Of a stretch of DNA of 64,000 nucleotides, positions 27,301-35,562 are shown one piece after another. The position numbers and the translations under genes were made by a program. Location: assembly GCF_943733665.1 (NCBI RefSeq), contig NZ_OX030782.1:5436052-5500051 (forward strand), in the 5' to 3' direction. Every line of letters starts with the position of its first letter. The stretch's first letter is position 1. The notes under the pieces were generated by a model. The model saw nothing but the letters and a program-made list of their open reading frames with translations. It was not told the DNA's origin and searched no databases. This stretch comes from Aquimarina sp. Aq107. GTDB taxonomy: Bacteria > Bacteroidota > Bacteroidia > Flavobacteriales > Flavobacteriaceae.

Positions 27301-27988
27301 AGAATTAATTCAGAAAAAAATTAATAAGGGAGAACTTGTGGTTCCAAAAGGAATCAATTATCAATTTACTGGTACCTACGAAAATCAAATACGAGCTGAG
27401 AGAACATTATCTTTTGTTATTCCATTGGCGTTGGTAATTATTTTCTTGATTCTATATTTTCAGTTTAAATCTGTGACTACATCTCTTATGGTGTTTACAG
27501 GAATAGCAGTTGCTTTTGCTGGCGGTTTTTTAATGATTTGGTTATATGGGCAAGATTGGTTTTTTAATATTAATTTCTTTGGAGATAATTTAAGAGATTT
27601 GTTCCAGATGCAAACAATTCATTTAAGTGTAGCAGTTTGGATTGGGTTTATCGCTTTATTTGGTATTGCTACAGATGATGGAGTTGTTATGGCAACTTAT
27701 TTGACACAAACTTTTAAAAGAAATAAACCAAAGACATTACATGATATTAGATCCTCTGTAATAGAAGCAGGTGAGAAAAGGATACGGCCTTGCTTGATGA
27801 CAACGGCCACTACCATCTTAGCATTATTGCCAATATTAACATCAACAGGAAGAGGAAGCGATATTATGATTCCGATGGCGATACCTAGTTTTGGAGGCAT
27901 GTTGATAGCGTTAATCACATTATTTGTAGTGCCAGTTTTATTTAGTTGGAGAGCAGAGTTTTTATTAAAAAAAGAAAAAATAGAATAA
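24305..27988 (+). CDS. CusA/CzcA-type heavy-metal RND efflux pump
   Basis: A 1227-residue inner-membrane HME-RND transporter that would drive metal ions out through a tripartite complex. It shows the usual N-terminal helix and porter domain (ENQQIVFTKWDGKSPQDIEDQ), a TM4 Asp region (GTMVDVGVILSENI), and the second half ending in helical repeats. Two Met residues of the E. coli CusA site align by eye (Met827 in IMLQTG, Met912 in GGMMLTQT); the third is Val969. It is about 180 residues longer than E. coli CusA, largely from extra hydrophobic helices at about 520-640. Operon partners suggest Cu(I)/Ag(I), but other divalent metals are possible. Confidence 0.9.
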   Translation: MLNKSIKFLIENKLIAVLLLLILIGWGLIHSPFQSDLGFLPNDPVAVDAIPDIGENQQIVFTKWDGKSPQDIEDQITYPLTTSLLGLPGVKTIRSSSMFGFSSIYIIFEEDVEFYWSRSRILEKLNSLPNDLLPNEVNPLLGPDATGLGQIFWYTLEGRDEKGKVTGGWDLQELRSIQDYYVKYALSSAGGVSEVASVGGYVQEYQVDVDPELMKQYNIGLHQVVKAVKESNRDIGAQTLEINQAEYLVRGLGYVKSIADIENAVVASESYTAIRIKDIAKVSLGPSTRRGILDKEGAEVVGGVVVARYGSNPMEIITNVKNKIKELSSGLPSKVLSDGRTSKLTIVPFYDRTELIKETLGTLNEALTLEILITVLVIILMVFNLRASVLISGLLPVAVLMVFITMKIFDVEANIVALSGIAIAIGTMVDVGVILSENIIRHLDDNKKNLPINTVVYNATSEVSGAILTAVLTTIISFIPVFTMIGAEGKLFRPLAFTKTMALVSSIIIALFLIPPFAAFLFKQRSTKKVIGYVFNTILIISGIVALYYGILLGLVLIAFGVTKLLQFVLQLAVDRINTIQIIISGITIVFLLAVYWRPLGVEKSVFWNVIFVGFICFGLLGLFGMFRKYYVKILNWALCNKLVFMLLPMTLVVVGIFIMKNTGKEFMPSLNEGSFLLMPTSLPHAGVEENKRVLQQLDMAVATIPEIKTVVGKAGRTESALDPAPLSMYENIILYTSEYVLNDNGERQRFKVNEDGLFELRDGRFVGNAKAKKHQLIPDENGEYYRNWRPHIKSPNDIWKEVVSVTNLPGVTSAPKLQPIETRLIMLQTGMRAPMGIKVKGQNLKDIENFGIQLEEILKQVEGVKNEAVFADRIIGKPYLLIDIDRDRIARYGVSIEGVQRVLQVALGGMMLTQTVDGRERYGIRVRYPRDLRSNPEDLKKIYIPVSKGNPIPLSELVTIRYEQGPQVIKSEDTFLIGYVLFDRLKAYAEVDVIQNAQELIQKKINKGELVVPKGINYQFTGTYENQIRAERTLSFVIPLALVIIFLILYFQFKSVTTSLMVFTGIAVAFAGGFLMIWLYGQDWFFNINFFGDNLRDLFQMQTIHLSVAVWIGFIALFGIATDDGVVMATYLTQTFKRNKPKTLHDIRSSVIEAGEKRIRPCLMTTATTILALLPILTSTGRGSDIMIPMAIPSFGGMLIALITLFVVPVLFSWRAEFLLKKEKIE

Positions 27989-27993
27989 AGGAA

Positions 27994-29274
27994 ATGAATA
28001 CAATAAATATTTTAAATAAAAGAAATAGTCATTTTTACTTTTTCACCTCGCTCTTTGATGTGAAAAAGGGAGCAATATTGAGTTTTTTTATTTTCTTTTT
28101 TAATATTACCAGTGCTCAGACATTGCAAGAATATATAAGAGAAGCAAAAGAAAATAATCCTGAACTTAAGGCAGCTCAGAATGTATTAGATGTAAGTTTA
28201 GAAAAGGTACATGAAGTTGGAGGGTTGCCGAATACAACAATTGGAACAGGATATTTCGTAAGTGAACCAGAAACACGAACTGGAGCTCAAAAAGCTAGAT
28301 TCAATGTGCAGCAGAATATCCCTTGGTTTGGAACAATAAAAGCAAGAAAAGAAACTGCTTCTACTGAAAGTGAGGTAAATAAAAATGAATTAGAAATTGC
28401 AAAAAGGAAAATTACCTTGCTGGTAGAGCAAACTTATTATAGACTATATGAATTAAAGGCAAGACAAAAAATATTAGTAGAACAAAATAAGCTATTAGAT
28501 ACTTATATTGAGATTGCACTTAAAGAAGTTGAGAATAATAGAGCATCTACCGTAGATGTCTTAAAATTTAATATCACAAAAAATAATCTTCAGAATGAAG
28601 AAGAGATTTTAAAAGGAAAAATTCTTACGGCTGAAACAGCAATGAATCAATTGTTACATAGAGATGGTTTTGATCCATTAGTAGTTCCAGATAATTTATT
28701 TATTCCCGAAGAAGAACCTACAATGATATTAGATGATATCACGTACCATCCCGAATTGATAACTTATGATCATTTAGGTGATTTATTAGATAAAAAAGAG
28801 AGTGTTAATGCCAAAGAATCTTTGCCTTCAATAGGCATAGGTTTAGATTACGTAATTGTTGAAGAACGACCAAATATTAGTTTTTCTGATAATGGAAAAG
28901 ACATTGTTATGCCAAAGATTTCACTTTCTGTTCCTCTTTTTTCTAAAAAACACAAGTCGCGTTCTAAACAGTATGAGTTACAAAAGGAGGAAGTATATCA
29001 AAAAAGAGAAGCTTCTCAGAATAACCTAGAAAATATGATGGAAGAAGCAATAAATAATAGGATTACCGCTCGAATTAATTACGACACACAACAAAAAAAT
29101 ATAATGCAGGCTAAACAAGCAGAAGAGATAATATTATCAGCATACCAAACAACTCAGCTTAATTTTGAAGATGTGTTAGATGTACAACAGATGTTGTTAG
29201 ATTTCGAAAACAAGAAAATTGAAGCTATAGCAATGTATTTTATGCAAACGGCAGTGCTGAATTATTTAAGGTAG
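27994..29274 (+). CDS. TolC-family outer-membrane efflux protein (CusC/CzcC-like)
   Basis: A 426-residue protein using the ATG at 27994, which follows an AAAGGA ribosome-binding sequence. A longer in-frame ATG at 27946 would overlap the pump gene and lacks such a site. A signal peptide ends near ITSAQ. Two TolC-type halves follow, rich in heptad-like helices (ELKAAQNVLDVSLEKV, QAEEIILSAYQTTQLNFEDVLDVQ). It would form the outer-membrane channel of the metal efflux complex. It starts 6 bp after the pump stop. Confidence 0.88.
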   Translation: MNTINILNKRNSHFYFFTSLFDVKKGAILSFFIFFFNITSAQTLQEYIREAKENNPELKAAQNVLDVSLEKVHEVGGLPNTTIGTGYFVSEPETRTGAQKARFNVQQNIPWFGTIKARKETASTESEVNKNELEIAKRKITLLVEQTYYRLYELKARQKILVEQNKLLDTYIEIALKEVENNRASTVDVLKFNITKNNLQNEEEILKGKILTAETAMNQLLHRDGFDPLVVPDNLFIPEEEPTMILDDITYHPELITYDHLGDLLDKKESVNAKESLPSIGIGLDYVIVEERPNISFSDNGKDIVMPKISLSVPLFSKKHKSRSKQYELQKEEVYQKREASQNNLENMMEEAINNRITARINYDTQQKNIMQAKQAEEIILSAYQTTQLNFEDVLDVQQMLLDFENKKIEAIAMYFMQTAVLNYLR

Positions 29275-29313
29275 TATAATAGAAAAAAGTAGTAATAACA
29301 AAAAGATAAAATA

Positions 29314-29880
29314 ATGAATAAAATATTTTTAAAAACCATTCTTGCAGGTATAATAGTTGTATCAATTTATTCCTGTGGGAAGGATCAGAAAGAATCAAAA
29401 AAAGAGATTCGAGTAAAAGAAGAAGTAGCTGTAGAAAGCAATGTGGATCTTAATCTTACAGATTCTAGAAGTGAAATTGTTTTTGATGATGATAATGTTA
29501 CCAAAATTTATGATCAATATTTATTGATAAAAAGAGGGCTGGTAAATTCTAATTTTAAGGTTGTACAGCAAGAAGCGAAAAAGATGGATAATTTTATAAA
29601 GGATACAGATCAAACAAAACAATTAAAATCTACAACAAAATTAATCGCTCTTACTAAAGATATTAAAAAGCAAAGAGATTTTTTTGTGACACTTACGGTA
29701 GAAACCGAAAAATTAATTAATACTTCTGCTATTACTTCTGGAGAGGTATATAAGCAATTTTGTCCAATGGCTTTTGATGGAAATGGAGGATATTGGTTAT
29801 CCGACTCTAAAGAAGTACGTAATCCTTACTATGGCAATAAAATGCTAAAATGTGGGAGCGTTAATGAAACAATAAAATGA
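29314..29880 (+). CDS. DUF3347 lipoprotein of the copper operon
   Basis: A 188-residue lipoprotein (lipobox IYSC, Cys21) with a DUF3347 domain. A helical part covers about residues 60-135 and a C-terminal Cys/Met motif covers about 148-183: QFCPMAFDGNGGYW followed by NPYYGNKMLKCG. The same module forms the end of the CusB-like protein five kilobases downstream, with matching CPMA, NPY.G and ML.CG. The conserved Cys/Met residues suggest copper binding in the periplasm, perhaps handing ions to the pump. The stop overlaps the start of the next gene (ATGA). Confidence 0.8.
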   Translation: MNKIFLKTILAGIIVVSIYSCGKDQKESKKEIRVKEEVAVESNVDLNLTDSRSEIVFDDDNVTKIYDQYLLIKRGLVNSNFKVVQQEAKKMDNFIKDTDQTKQLKSTTKLIALTKDIKKQRDFFVTLTVETEKLINTSAITSGEVYKQFCPMAFDGNGGYWLSDSKEVRNPYYGNKMLKCGSVNETIK

Positions 29881-30605
29881 AAATAAAATATCATATAGAT
29901 GGGATGACCTGCGAAGGTTGCAGATCAGGATTAGAACAAGTTTTGACTAGTATTCCAGAAGTATCTGACGCTAACGTAAGTCTAGAGCGTAAAGAAGCTA
30001 TTATTGTTTTTAATCAGAAGTTGACTATTGATGGCTTAATGAAAACAATTCCAACTAAGTATACAATTACAGAAAAAGGAACTCAAAATTATAATGCAGT
30101 AGAAGATATTCTCGTATCAGATAAGAGTGAATTAAAACAATTATTTCCACTTTTTTTGATTTTTGGATATATCACTAGTGCATCTGTAATGATCAATTAT
30201 CAATCGTGGAATACGGATGATTTTATGATGGATTTTATGGGGTTGTTTTATATCGTTTTTAGTTTTTTTAAAATACTAGATTTAAAAGGTTTTTTCGGGT
30301 CGTTTGCAATGTATGACCCCTTGGCTAAAAAAATACCCTTTTATAGTTGGGTATATCCTTTTATAGAAGTTGGATTAGGATTGATGTTTTTAATGCGATT
30401 TAAAATTAATATAGCATTAATAATTACCATATTAATTTTGGGTATCACAACCATTGGTGTTACTAAAGTATTAATAGACAAAAGAAGTATCCAGTGTGCT
30501 TGTTTAGGAACAGCTCTAAAATTGCCGATGACTAAAGCTACTTTTATTGAGAATTCGATTATGCTAGGAATGGCTTTTTGGATGCTCATAAAAATATATT
30601 CATAG
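29877..30605 (+). CDS. HMA metal-binding domain fused to MauE/DoxX-like membrane domain
   Basis: A 242-residue protein. Residues 1-68 form a heavy-metal-associated domain with the copper motif GMTCEGC (Cys12, Cys15). The remainder is a four-helix membrane domain resembling MauE/DoxX, with a CAC motif near residue 207. HMA domains bind Cu(I); MauE-like domains are linked to thiol redox or electron-transfer partners. It could capture cytoplasmic or membrane copper or supply reducing power for it; this is inference. Its ATGA overlap with the DUF3347 gene indicates coupling. Confidence 0.78.
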   Translation: MKIKYHIDGMTCEGCRSGLEQVLTSIPEVSDANVSLERKEAIIVFNQKLTIDGLMKTIPTKYTITEKGTQNYNAVEDILVSDKSELKQLFPLFLIFGYITSASVMINYQSWNTDDFMMDFMGLFYIVFSFFKILDLKGFFGSFAMYDPLAKKIPFYSWVYPFIEVGLGLMFLMRFKINIALIITILILGITTIGVTKVLIDKRSIQCACLGTALKLPMTKATFIENSIMLGMAFWMLIKIYS

Positions 30606-30621
30606 AAGAAATATTGATAGA

Positions 30622-31320
30622 ATGGTTAAAAGAAAAACAGCAATATTTATAAGAAAAGCACATCGTTATCTGGGGGTGTTCTTAGGAATACAATTCTTAA
30701 TGTGGACAGTTAGCGGATTATATTTCAGTTGGACGGATATTGATGAGATTCATGGTGATCAATTTAAGAATGAAATAATCCCTGTAGTACATTCTAATTT
30801 GTTAAAATTAGATTCGACTTTTTCATTACCTGCAGTTTCTTCTTTAGAATTAAGAACAATAGCTGGTCATCCATTTTATTGGGTAAATGATAGTGTTTTA
30901 ATTAATGCTAGATCTGGGAAATTAAAATCAAAAATATCAAAAGAAGAAGCATTAAAGATAGCTTCGGTACATATGCGATCTGATTTAGAAGTTACTTCTG
31001 TTGATTTTATTGACAAAGTTGGAAAACATCACGAATATAGAGGAAGATCATTACCTGCATTTGTAATTAATTATAATCATCCAGATAATGTAAAAGTATA
31101 TATCTCTGCTTTAGATGGTTCTTTTCAGAGAGTAAGACATCAATCTTGGAGATGGTTCGATTTTTTGTGGATGACACATACGATGGATTATGAAGGAAGA
31201 GATGATTTTAATACTACAGTGTTAAGAGTTTTTTCTCTATTAGGATTGATAACAGTACTTAGTGGTTTTTTACTTTGGTACATTTCCTCTCCAACACTTA
31301 GGAAATTTTTTAAAAGATAA
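30622..31320 (+). CDS. PepSY-domain membrane protein
   Basis: A 232-residue protein with one N-terminal helix (about 16-35; GVFLGIQFLMWTVSGLYF) and one C-terminal helix (about 205-225). A periplasmic PepSY-like segment between them includes SKEEALKIASVHM. PepSY-associated TM proteins occur next to metal uptake and efflux systems, and some have reductase-like roles. It lies 2 bp before the adaptor gene within the operon. The precise activity is unknown. Confidence 0.8.
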   Translation: MVKRKTAIFIRKAHRYLGVFLGIQFLMWTVSGLYFSWTDIDEIHGDQFKNEIIPVVHSNLLKLDSTFSLPAVSSLELRTIAGHPFYWVNDSVLINARSGKLKSKISKEEALKIASVHMRSDLEVTSVDFIDKVGKHHEYRGRSLPAFVINYNHPDNVKVYISALDGSFQRVRHQSWRWFDFLWMTHTMDYEGRDDFNTTVLRVFSLLGLITVLSGFLLWYISSPTLRKFFKR

Positions 31321-31322
31321 TT

Positions 31323-33044
31323 ATGATGAAGAAAAATGTTGTTTATATAATCATTTCAATATTGATAGGGTTGCTTTTTGGGTATCTTATTTTTAGTGAT
31401 AATTCGACCAGCGAATCTATTGAAGAACACGATCATTCGGCAGAAGTTTTAGATCAAATTTGGACATGTTCGATGCATCCGAAAATTATGAAATCCGAAC
31501 CTGGAGATTGTCCAATATGTGGGATGGATTTGGTGCGTTCTGAAATCAAAGAAAATGGACTTTCGATGGATCAGTTTAGTATGACTGAAAACGCAATGGC
31601 TTTAGCTAATATTCAGACCTCTGTGGTAGGTATGACGACTTCAGAATCGCAAGAGGTGAAATTATCAGGTAAGATTAAAGAAAATGAAGAAACTAATACA
31701 GTTCAGGTAACCCATTTTTCGGGTAGAGTAGAAAAACTGTTGGTTAATTCGGTAGGAGATAAAGTTTATAAAGGACAAACAATCGCAATTTTATATTCTC
31801 CTGAACTAGTGGCTGCCCAGCAAGAGTTGTTAACCGCTGTTAAATTAAAAAAAGAACAACCAGCATTATATAAGGCGGTAAGGAATAAGTTGAAGCTAAG
31901 AAAAATTTCAGAAGACCAAATTGATTTAATAGAATCTTCAGGAAAAATCAAAGAAACATTTCCTATCCATGCACATATGTCTGGTATAGTTTCTGAAAAA
32001 ATAGTGGAAGAAGGAAATCATGTAGATAGAGGACAAATACTATATAAAATATCAAATTTAAATTCGTTATGGGCATCCTTTGATGCTTATGAGAATCAAA
32101 TTTCTTTATTAAAAATTGGACAACATATTGAGATTAAAACGAATGCATATCCCGAGATGGATTTTGATGCTAAAATTTCATTTATAGATCCGGTTTTAGA
32201 TACAAATACAAGAACGATAACTGTGAGAGCTGTACTTGTAAATAAAGATAATGTTTTTAAACCAGGAATGTTTATAGAAGGAGTTATTGCTGTAGCAAAC
32301 CAGGAATCTAATAAAACAATTGCAATACCTAGAAGTGCGGTCTTATGGACCGGAAAACGTTCAATTGTATATGTAAAGGTTAAATCTGATCAACCTGTTT
32401 TTGAGATGAGAGAAGTAACACTTGGAACTTCTAATGGGCACGAATATCAAACTTTAGAAGGCATAAAAGAAGGAGAGATAATTGTGACTAATGGGACTTT
32501 TACGGTAGATGCTGCGGCTCAATTACAAGGCAAACGATCTATGATGAATCAGGCAGAAACAACTAGTTCATCAGATAAAGAAGAAAGTGAGAAAATAAAT
32601 ATAACAGATGATTTTAGAAAAAGGTTTCTTCAGACATTGTCAATGTATTTTAAGTTAAAAGATGCTTTGGTAAAGAGTGATGCTAAAGAAGCCTCCGTGT
32701 TTTCTGAAAAAATGATAGAAGGGTTAGAAGATATAGATACTAAGGAGTTACAAAATGATATTGGCAAATATGTGAAGGAAGTTTTACATGTTTTAGCGTT
32801 AATCAAAGAAAAAGAAAATCTAGAAGAACAAAGAGATTACTTTATTAGTCTAAATGAAAATTTAGAGAGTATGATTAAAAGAATAGATGGTTTTTCTGAG
32901 CACATATATATTCAAAAGTGTCCAATGGCAGGCAACAATAAAGGTGCTATTTGGTTAAGTAGGGAAAAAGAAATAAGGAACCCCTATTTTGGAGAAACAA
33001 TGCTTACTTGTGGCAGAGTAATTGACACCTTAGGAAGAGAATAG
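31323..33044 (+). CDS. CusB/CzcB-type RND adaptor with HMBD and DUF3347 domains
   Basis: A 573-residue periplasmic adaptor with an N-terminal membrane anchor (about 5-24). A heavy-metal-binding domain follows (about 46-72; WTCSMHPKIMK and CPICGMDL). Next are the usual barrel-sandwich hybrid, alpha-hairpin, beta-barrel and membrane-proximal domains (about 115-405; GMFIEGVIAV, IPRSAVLWTG). A C-terminal DUF3347 module is fused on (about 425-570; QKCPMAGNNKG, NPYFGETMLTCG). It would bridge the pump and the TolC-like channel and present metal to them. It is the last gene of the operon. The Met/Cys/His-rich ends support copper or silver. Confidence 0.9.
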   Translation: MMKKNVVYIIISILIGLLFGYLIFSDNSTSESIEEHDHSAEVLDQIWTCSMHPKIMKSEPGDCPICGMDLVRSEIKENGLSMDQFSMTENAMALANIQTSVVGMTTSESQEVKLSGKIKENEETNTVQVTHFSGRVEKLLVNSVGDKVYKGQTIAILYSPELVAAQQELLTAVKLKKEQPALYKAVRNKLKLRKISEDQIDLIESSGKIKETFPIHAHMSGIVSEKIVEEGNHVDRGQILYKISNLNSLWASFDAYENQISLLKIGQHIEIKTNAYPEMDFDAKISFIDPVLDTNTRTITVRAVLVNKDNVFKPGMFIEGVIAVANQESNKTIAIPRSAVLWTGKRSIVYVKVKSDQPVFEMREVTLGTSNGHEYQTLEGIKEGEIIVTNGTFTVDAAAQLQGKRSMMNQAETTSSSDKEESEKINITDDFRKRFLQTLSMYFKLKDALVKSDAKEASVFSEKMIEGLEDIDTKELQNDIGKYVKEVLHVLALIKEKENLEEQRDYFISLNENLESMIKRIDGFSEHIYIQKCPMAGNNKGAIWLSREKEIRNPYFGETMLTCGRVIDTLGRE

Positions 33045-33274
33045 TTTACTTAGAATAAATATATTTAAACCTTTAAATGTTAAAATATTAACACTTTTCT
33101 TTCATTGTAGGTGAAAACGACGTATCTTTAATTTAGGGAAATATTGGATTACGTTTTTTATTAGATTACAATCGTTAGTATTGTAGGGTATTTTTTTGAA
33201 TATACTTACAATGCCTTTTGCTATTGTTATAAAATTAGATACTAGTAAATATTGTGATCAAAAACGAAAGGGAT

Positions 33275-34033
33275 ATGATAAAAAAACTACTATTTATTAC
33301 ATTTTTAGCCTTGCTTTTTTCTTGTAAGGAAACCTCTGTCACTACGATGACCAGTGCTAGTACGTTAGCATTGTTAGAAAAATCAAAAGCCATTCAGTTA
33401 AGAGCAGAAAGGGTAGAGAAGAATATGCAGAAATGGCAAGATTCTTTAGATAGGTTTGAGAATAAAGAAGAGATGCAAAGCCCAGTTAAAGATGATGAGT
33501 TTGTAAATATTGAAGACTTGTCTAATTATTTTGTGTTAGACATGAAATATGCTACTAAAGATAACTTTTTAAAAAAAGCAGTGTATTCATGTGCTAAGTG
33601 TTACGTAAGAGGAGTTGTTGCTAAAGCATTAATTGCAGCTAATAAAGATTTTATGGCAAAAGGGTATCGAATTAAGTTATTTGATTGCTATCGACCCCAT
33701 AGTGTACAGAAAAAGATGTGGAAAATATTTCCTAATCCTGGGTATGTTGCTGATCCAAAAGGAGGATCAATTCACAATAAGGGAGCTGCAGTGGATATAA
33801 CCCTCACGGATTTGAAAGGGAATCAACTGGATATGGGTACTAAATTTGATCATTTTGGTAAAGAAGCCCATCATTCATATAAGTCGTTATCTGATGAGGT
33901 ACTTGCTAATCGTAAAATTCTTAAAGAAATCATGGAAAAACACGGTTTCTCCATTATTAGAACAGAATGGTGGCACTACAACTTTAAAAATAAAAAGTTT
34001 AAGATTTCTGATTTTAGATGGAAATGTGGTTAA
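33275..34033 (+). CDS. M15/VanX-type D-Ala-D-Ala dipeptidase lipoprotein
   Basis: A 252-residue protein using the ATG at 33275 with an AAAGGG ribosome-binding sequence; an upstream GTG at 33254 is less likely. A lipobox LFSC lies at about residue 16. The peptidase part has the M15D zinc motifs SIHNKGAAVD (His and Asp ligands, about residues 166-175) and EWWHYNF (catalytic Glu and third ligand, about 230). Such enzymes cleave D-Ala-D-Ala dipeptides; in non-resistant bacteria they are thought to recycle or trim wall peptides. It is periplasmic and monocistronic. No vanH or vanA neighbours are seen, so a glycopeptide-resistance role is not supported. Confidence 0.87.
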   Translation: MIKKLLFITFLALLFSCKETSVTTMTSASTLALLEKSKAIQLRAERVEKNMQKWQDSLDRFENKEEMQSPVKDDEFVNIEDLSNYFVLDMKYATKDNFLKKAVYSCAKCYVRGVVAKALIAANKDFMAKGYRIKLFDCYRPHSVQKKMWKIFPNPGYVADPKGGSIHNKGAAVDITLTDLKGNQLDMGTKFDHFGKEAHHSYKSLSDEVLANRKILKEIMEKHGFSIIRTEWWHYNFKNKKFKISDFRWKCG

Positions 34034-34082
34034 AAACAGGAATACTTTCTTATTTCTAAAACGATTGAAACCAAGTTAAAAG

Positions 34083-35381
34083 TTATCGATTAAATGGATT
34101 TTCATTGATCCAATGAAATCCTCTATTAATCAATAAGAATTCTTCTCGTTCTTTCTTTTTAGCAATAATTTTAAGATTATCACATTTGTAAGTTCCTTCA
34201 AAAGTATAGATACTATCCTTTATTTTATAAGAAAAACTTCTTATATCCGTGCTATCACTATATGAGATTAGATTTAACGTTTGTGATGTTGAATCTGTTT
34301 TTTCTTTAAGTCGAATAAACATTTCATCCATGGTCTGGATATTACTATATCGTTTATCTACTATTAAGCGTTTCCAGCGGATAGTGTCTGTTGTTAACGG
34401 AGGTAAAGTATCGTCGTTTTTAATGAATTCTTTTACTTCGTAAATACCAAATAAAGCAGATTTTGGCGCTTTTTTACCCCATTGTTTTTCTCCTGCAATA
34501 GAACCTTCAATATTGGTGTAAAATAGATATCCTATAACTATGATTTTTATTGAAATAACAGCAATTTTTAGTTTCTTATTACTAAAATATTGTGGAATAT
34601 TTTTTGGATTTACGGTTTTATTTAGAACAAAGAAATTTAGAATGTTTTTAATATCTGGCGCTAATAAAAATAATCCCATTAATGTTAATAAAGCGCTATA
34701 CAGCTTTACAGGAATATCATAACTCATATTCATCATGAAAACATTGAACATTACACCTACTATCATAAATGAACCAAGAATGGTAGTTTTTCTAAAAATC
34801 AATAATACCCCAGCAATGATTTCCGCATAACCTGAAAATTTCGTGTAAGTATCACTATACTCCATGAAATTCCACATCAAACCCATAGGCGATTGATTAC
34901 CAAAAGGTTTGATCAGATCTATATTGCGTAATTCTGAAAATTGAAGAGTAAAAGCTTTAGAAAACCCATAAGAAAACATAGTAGCGATTAGGTAATATCT
35001 AACAAGGGTTCTTGTGTAAAGTAATAACTTATTGTAGTTAGATCTTTTTAAATCAATAATGCTCCATATAACGGTAGCGATAACTGCAATGTATAAGTAT
35101 ACGAATTGAAATACATAATCAGCCGTAGTATCCCCACTTCCCGAAGGTTGCATAGATATTTCATATGTGATATTTAGGAGGTTTTTTCCACTCCAAAGAC
35201 ATAACTGCTCAAATCCGTCATAGTAGAAGGAGAAAATATTTCCCAGCCCTGGAATTAAACCAATATAATAGAATGGAAAAGGAAAGATGTTTAGAAAGAG
35301 ATAAACAAAAAAGAATCTAAAAATAATTTTTGTTGATAACTTCCAGCTATCTTGAGTGTTGATATCTTGTGTGACTGGCAT
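34083..35381 (-). CDS. DoxX-like multi-pass membrane protein
   Basis: A 432-residue protein with about eight hydrophobic helices in its first 290 residues. A segment resembles the DoxX fold (YGFSKAFTLQFSEL, KFSGYAEIIAGVLLIFR, MFNVFMMNMSYDIPVKLY). A soluble C-terminal domain of about 130 residues follows (RWKRLIVDKRYSNIQ). DoxX-like proteins are loosely tied to membrane redox chemistry. No operon partner is evident; it is convergent with the dipeptidase gene and lies behind the aceB terminator. Function is unknown. Confidence 0.65.
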   Translation of the reverse strand: MPVTQDINTQDSWKLSTKIIFRFFFVYLFLNIFPFPFYYIGLIPGLGNIFSFYYDGFEQLCLWSGKNLLNITYEISMQPSGSGDTTADYVFQFVYLYIAVIATVIWSIIDLKRSNYNKLLLYTRTLVRYYLIATMFSYGFSKAFTLQFSELRNIDLIKPFGNQSPMGLMWNFMEYSDTYTKFSGYAEIIAGVLLIFRKTTILGSFMIVGVMFNVFMMNMSYDIPVKLYSALLTLMGLFLLAPDIKNILNFFVLNKTVNPKNIPQYFSNKKLKIAVISIKIIVIGYLFYTNIEGSIAGEKQWGKKAPKSALFGIYEVKEFIKNDDTLPPLTTDTIRWKRLIVDKRYSNIQTMDEMFIRLKEKTDSTSQTLNLISYSDSTDIRSFSYKIKDSIYTFEGTYKCDNLKIIAKKKEREEFLLINRGFHWINENPFNR

Positions 35382-35436
35382 TTGATTGATGGTTTGTTAT
35401 ATTACTTTTATAAGACTACAAGTATAGTTAGATGTT

Positions 35437-35471
35437 ACAAAAAAACAGCATTCGTTTTAAACGAATGCTGT
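35437..35471 (-). terminator. aceB terminator
   Basis: A 12-bp perfect stem (ACAGCATTCGTT 35445-35456 / AACGAATGCTGT 35460-35471) with a 3-nt loop is followed on the minus strand by a T-run (complement of 35439-35445). It closes the aceB transcript. Confidence 0.75.
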
Positions 35472-35562
35472 AAGAGCACAATTATAAAATCGGAAAAAAT
35501 TAGAATTGTTTAACAGGGGGTGTGGTAGCTTTTAAAGCTGTTTAACCATTTAATTTTATTTA

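Noticed and set aside
33275..34033. Glycopeptide-resistance vanX
   Set aside because: The motifs fit M15D dipeptidases, but there is no vanH, vanA or regulator pair nearby, and the protein has a lipobox, unlike cytoplasmic VanX.
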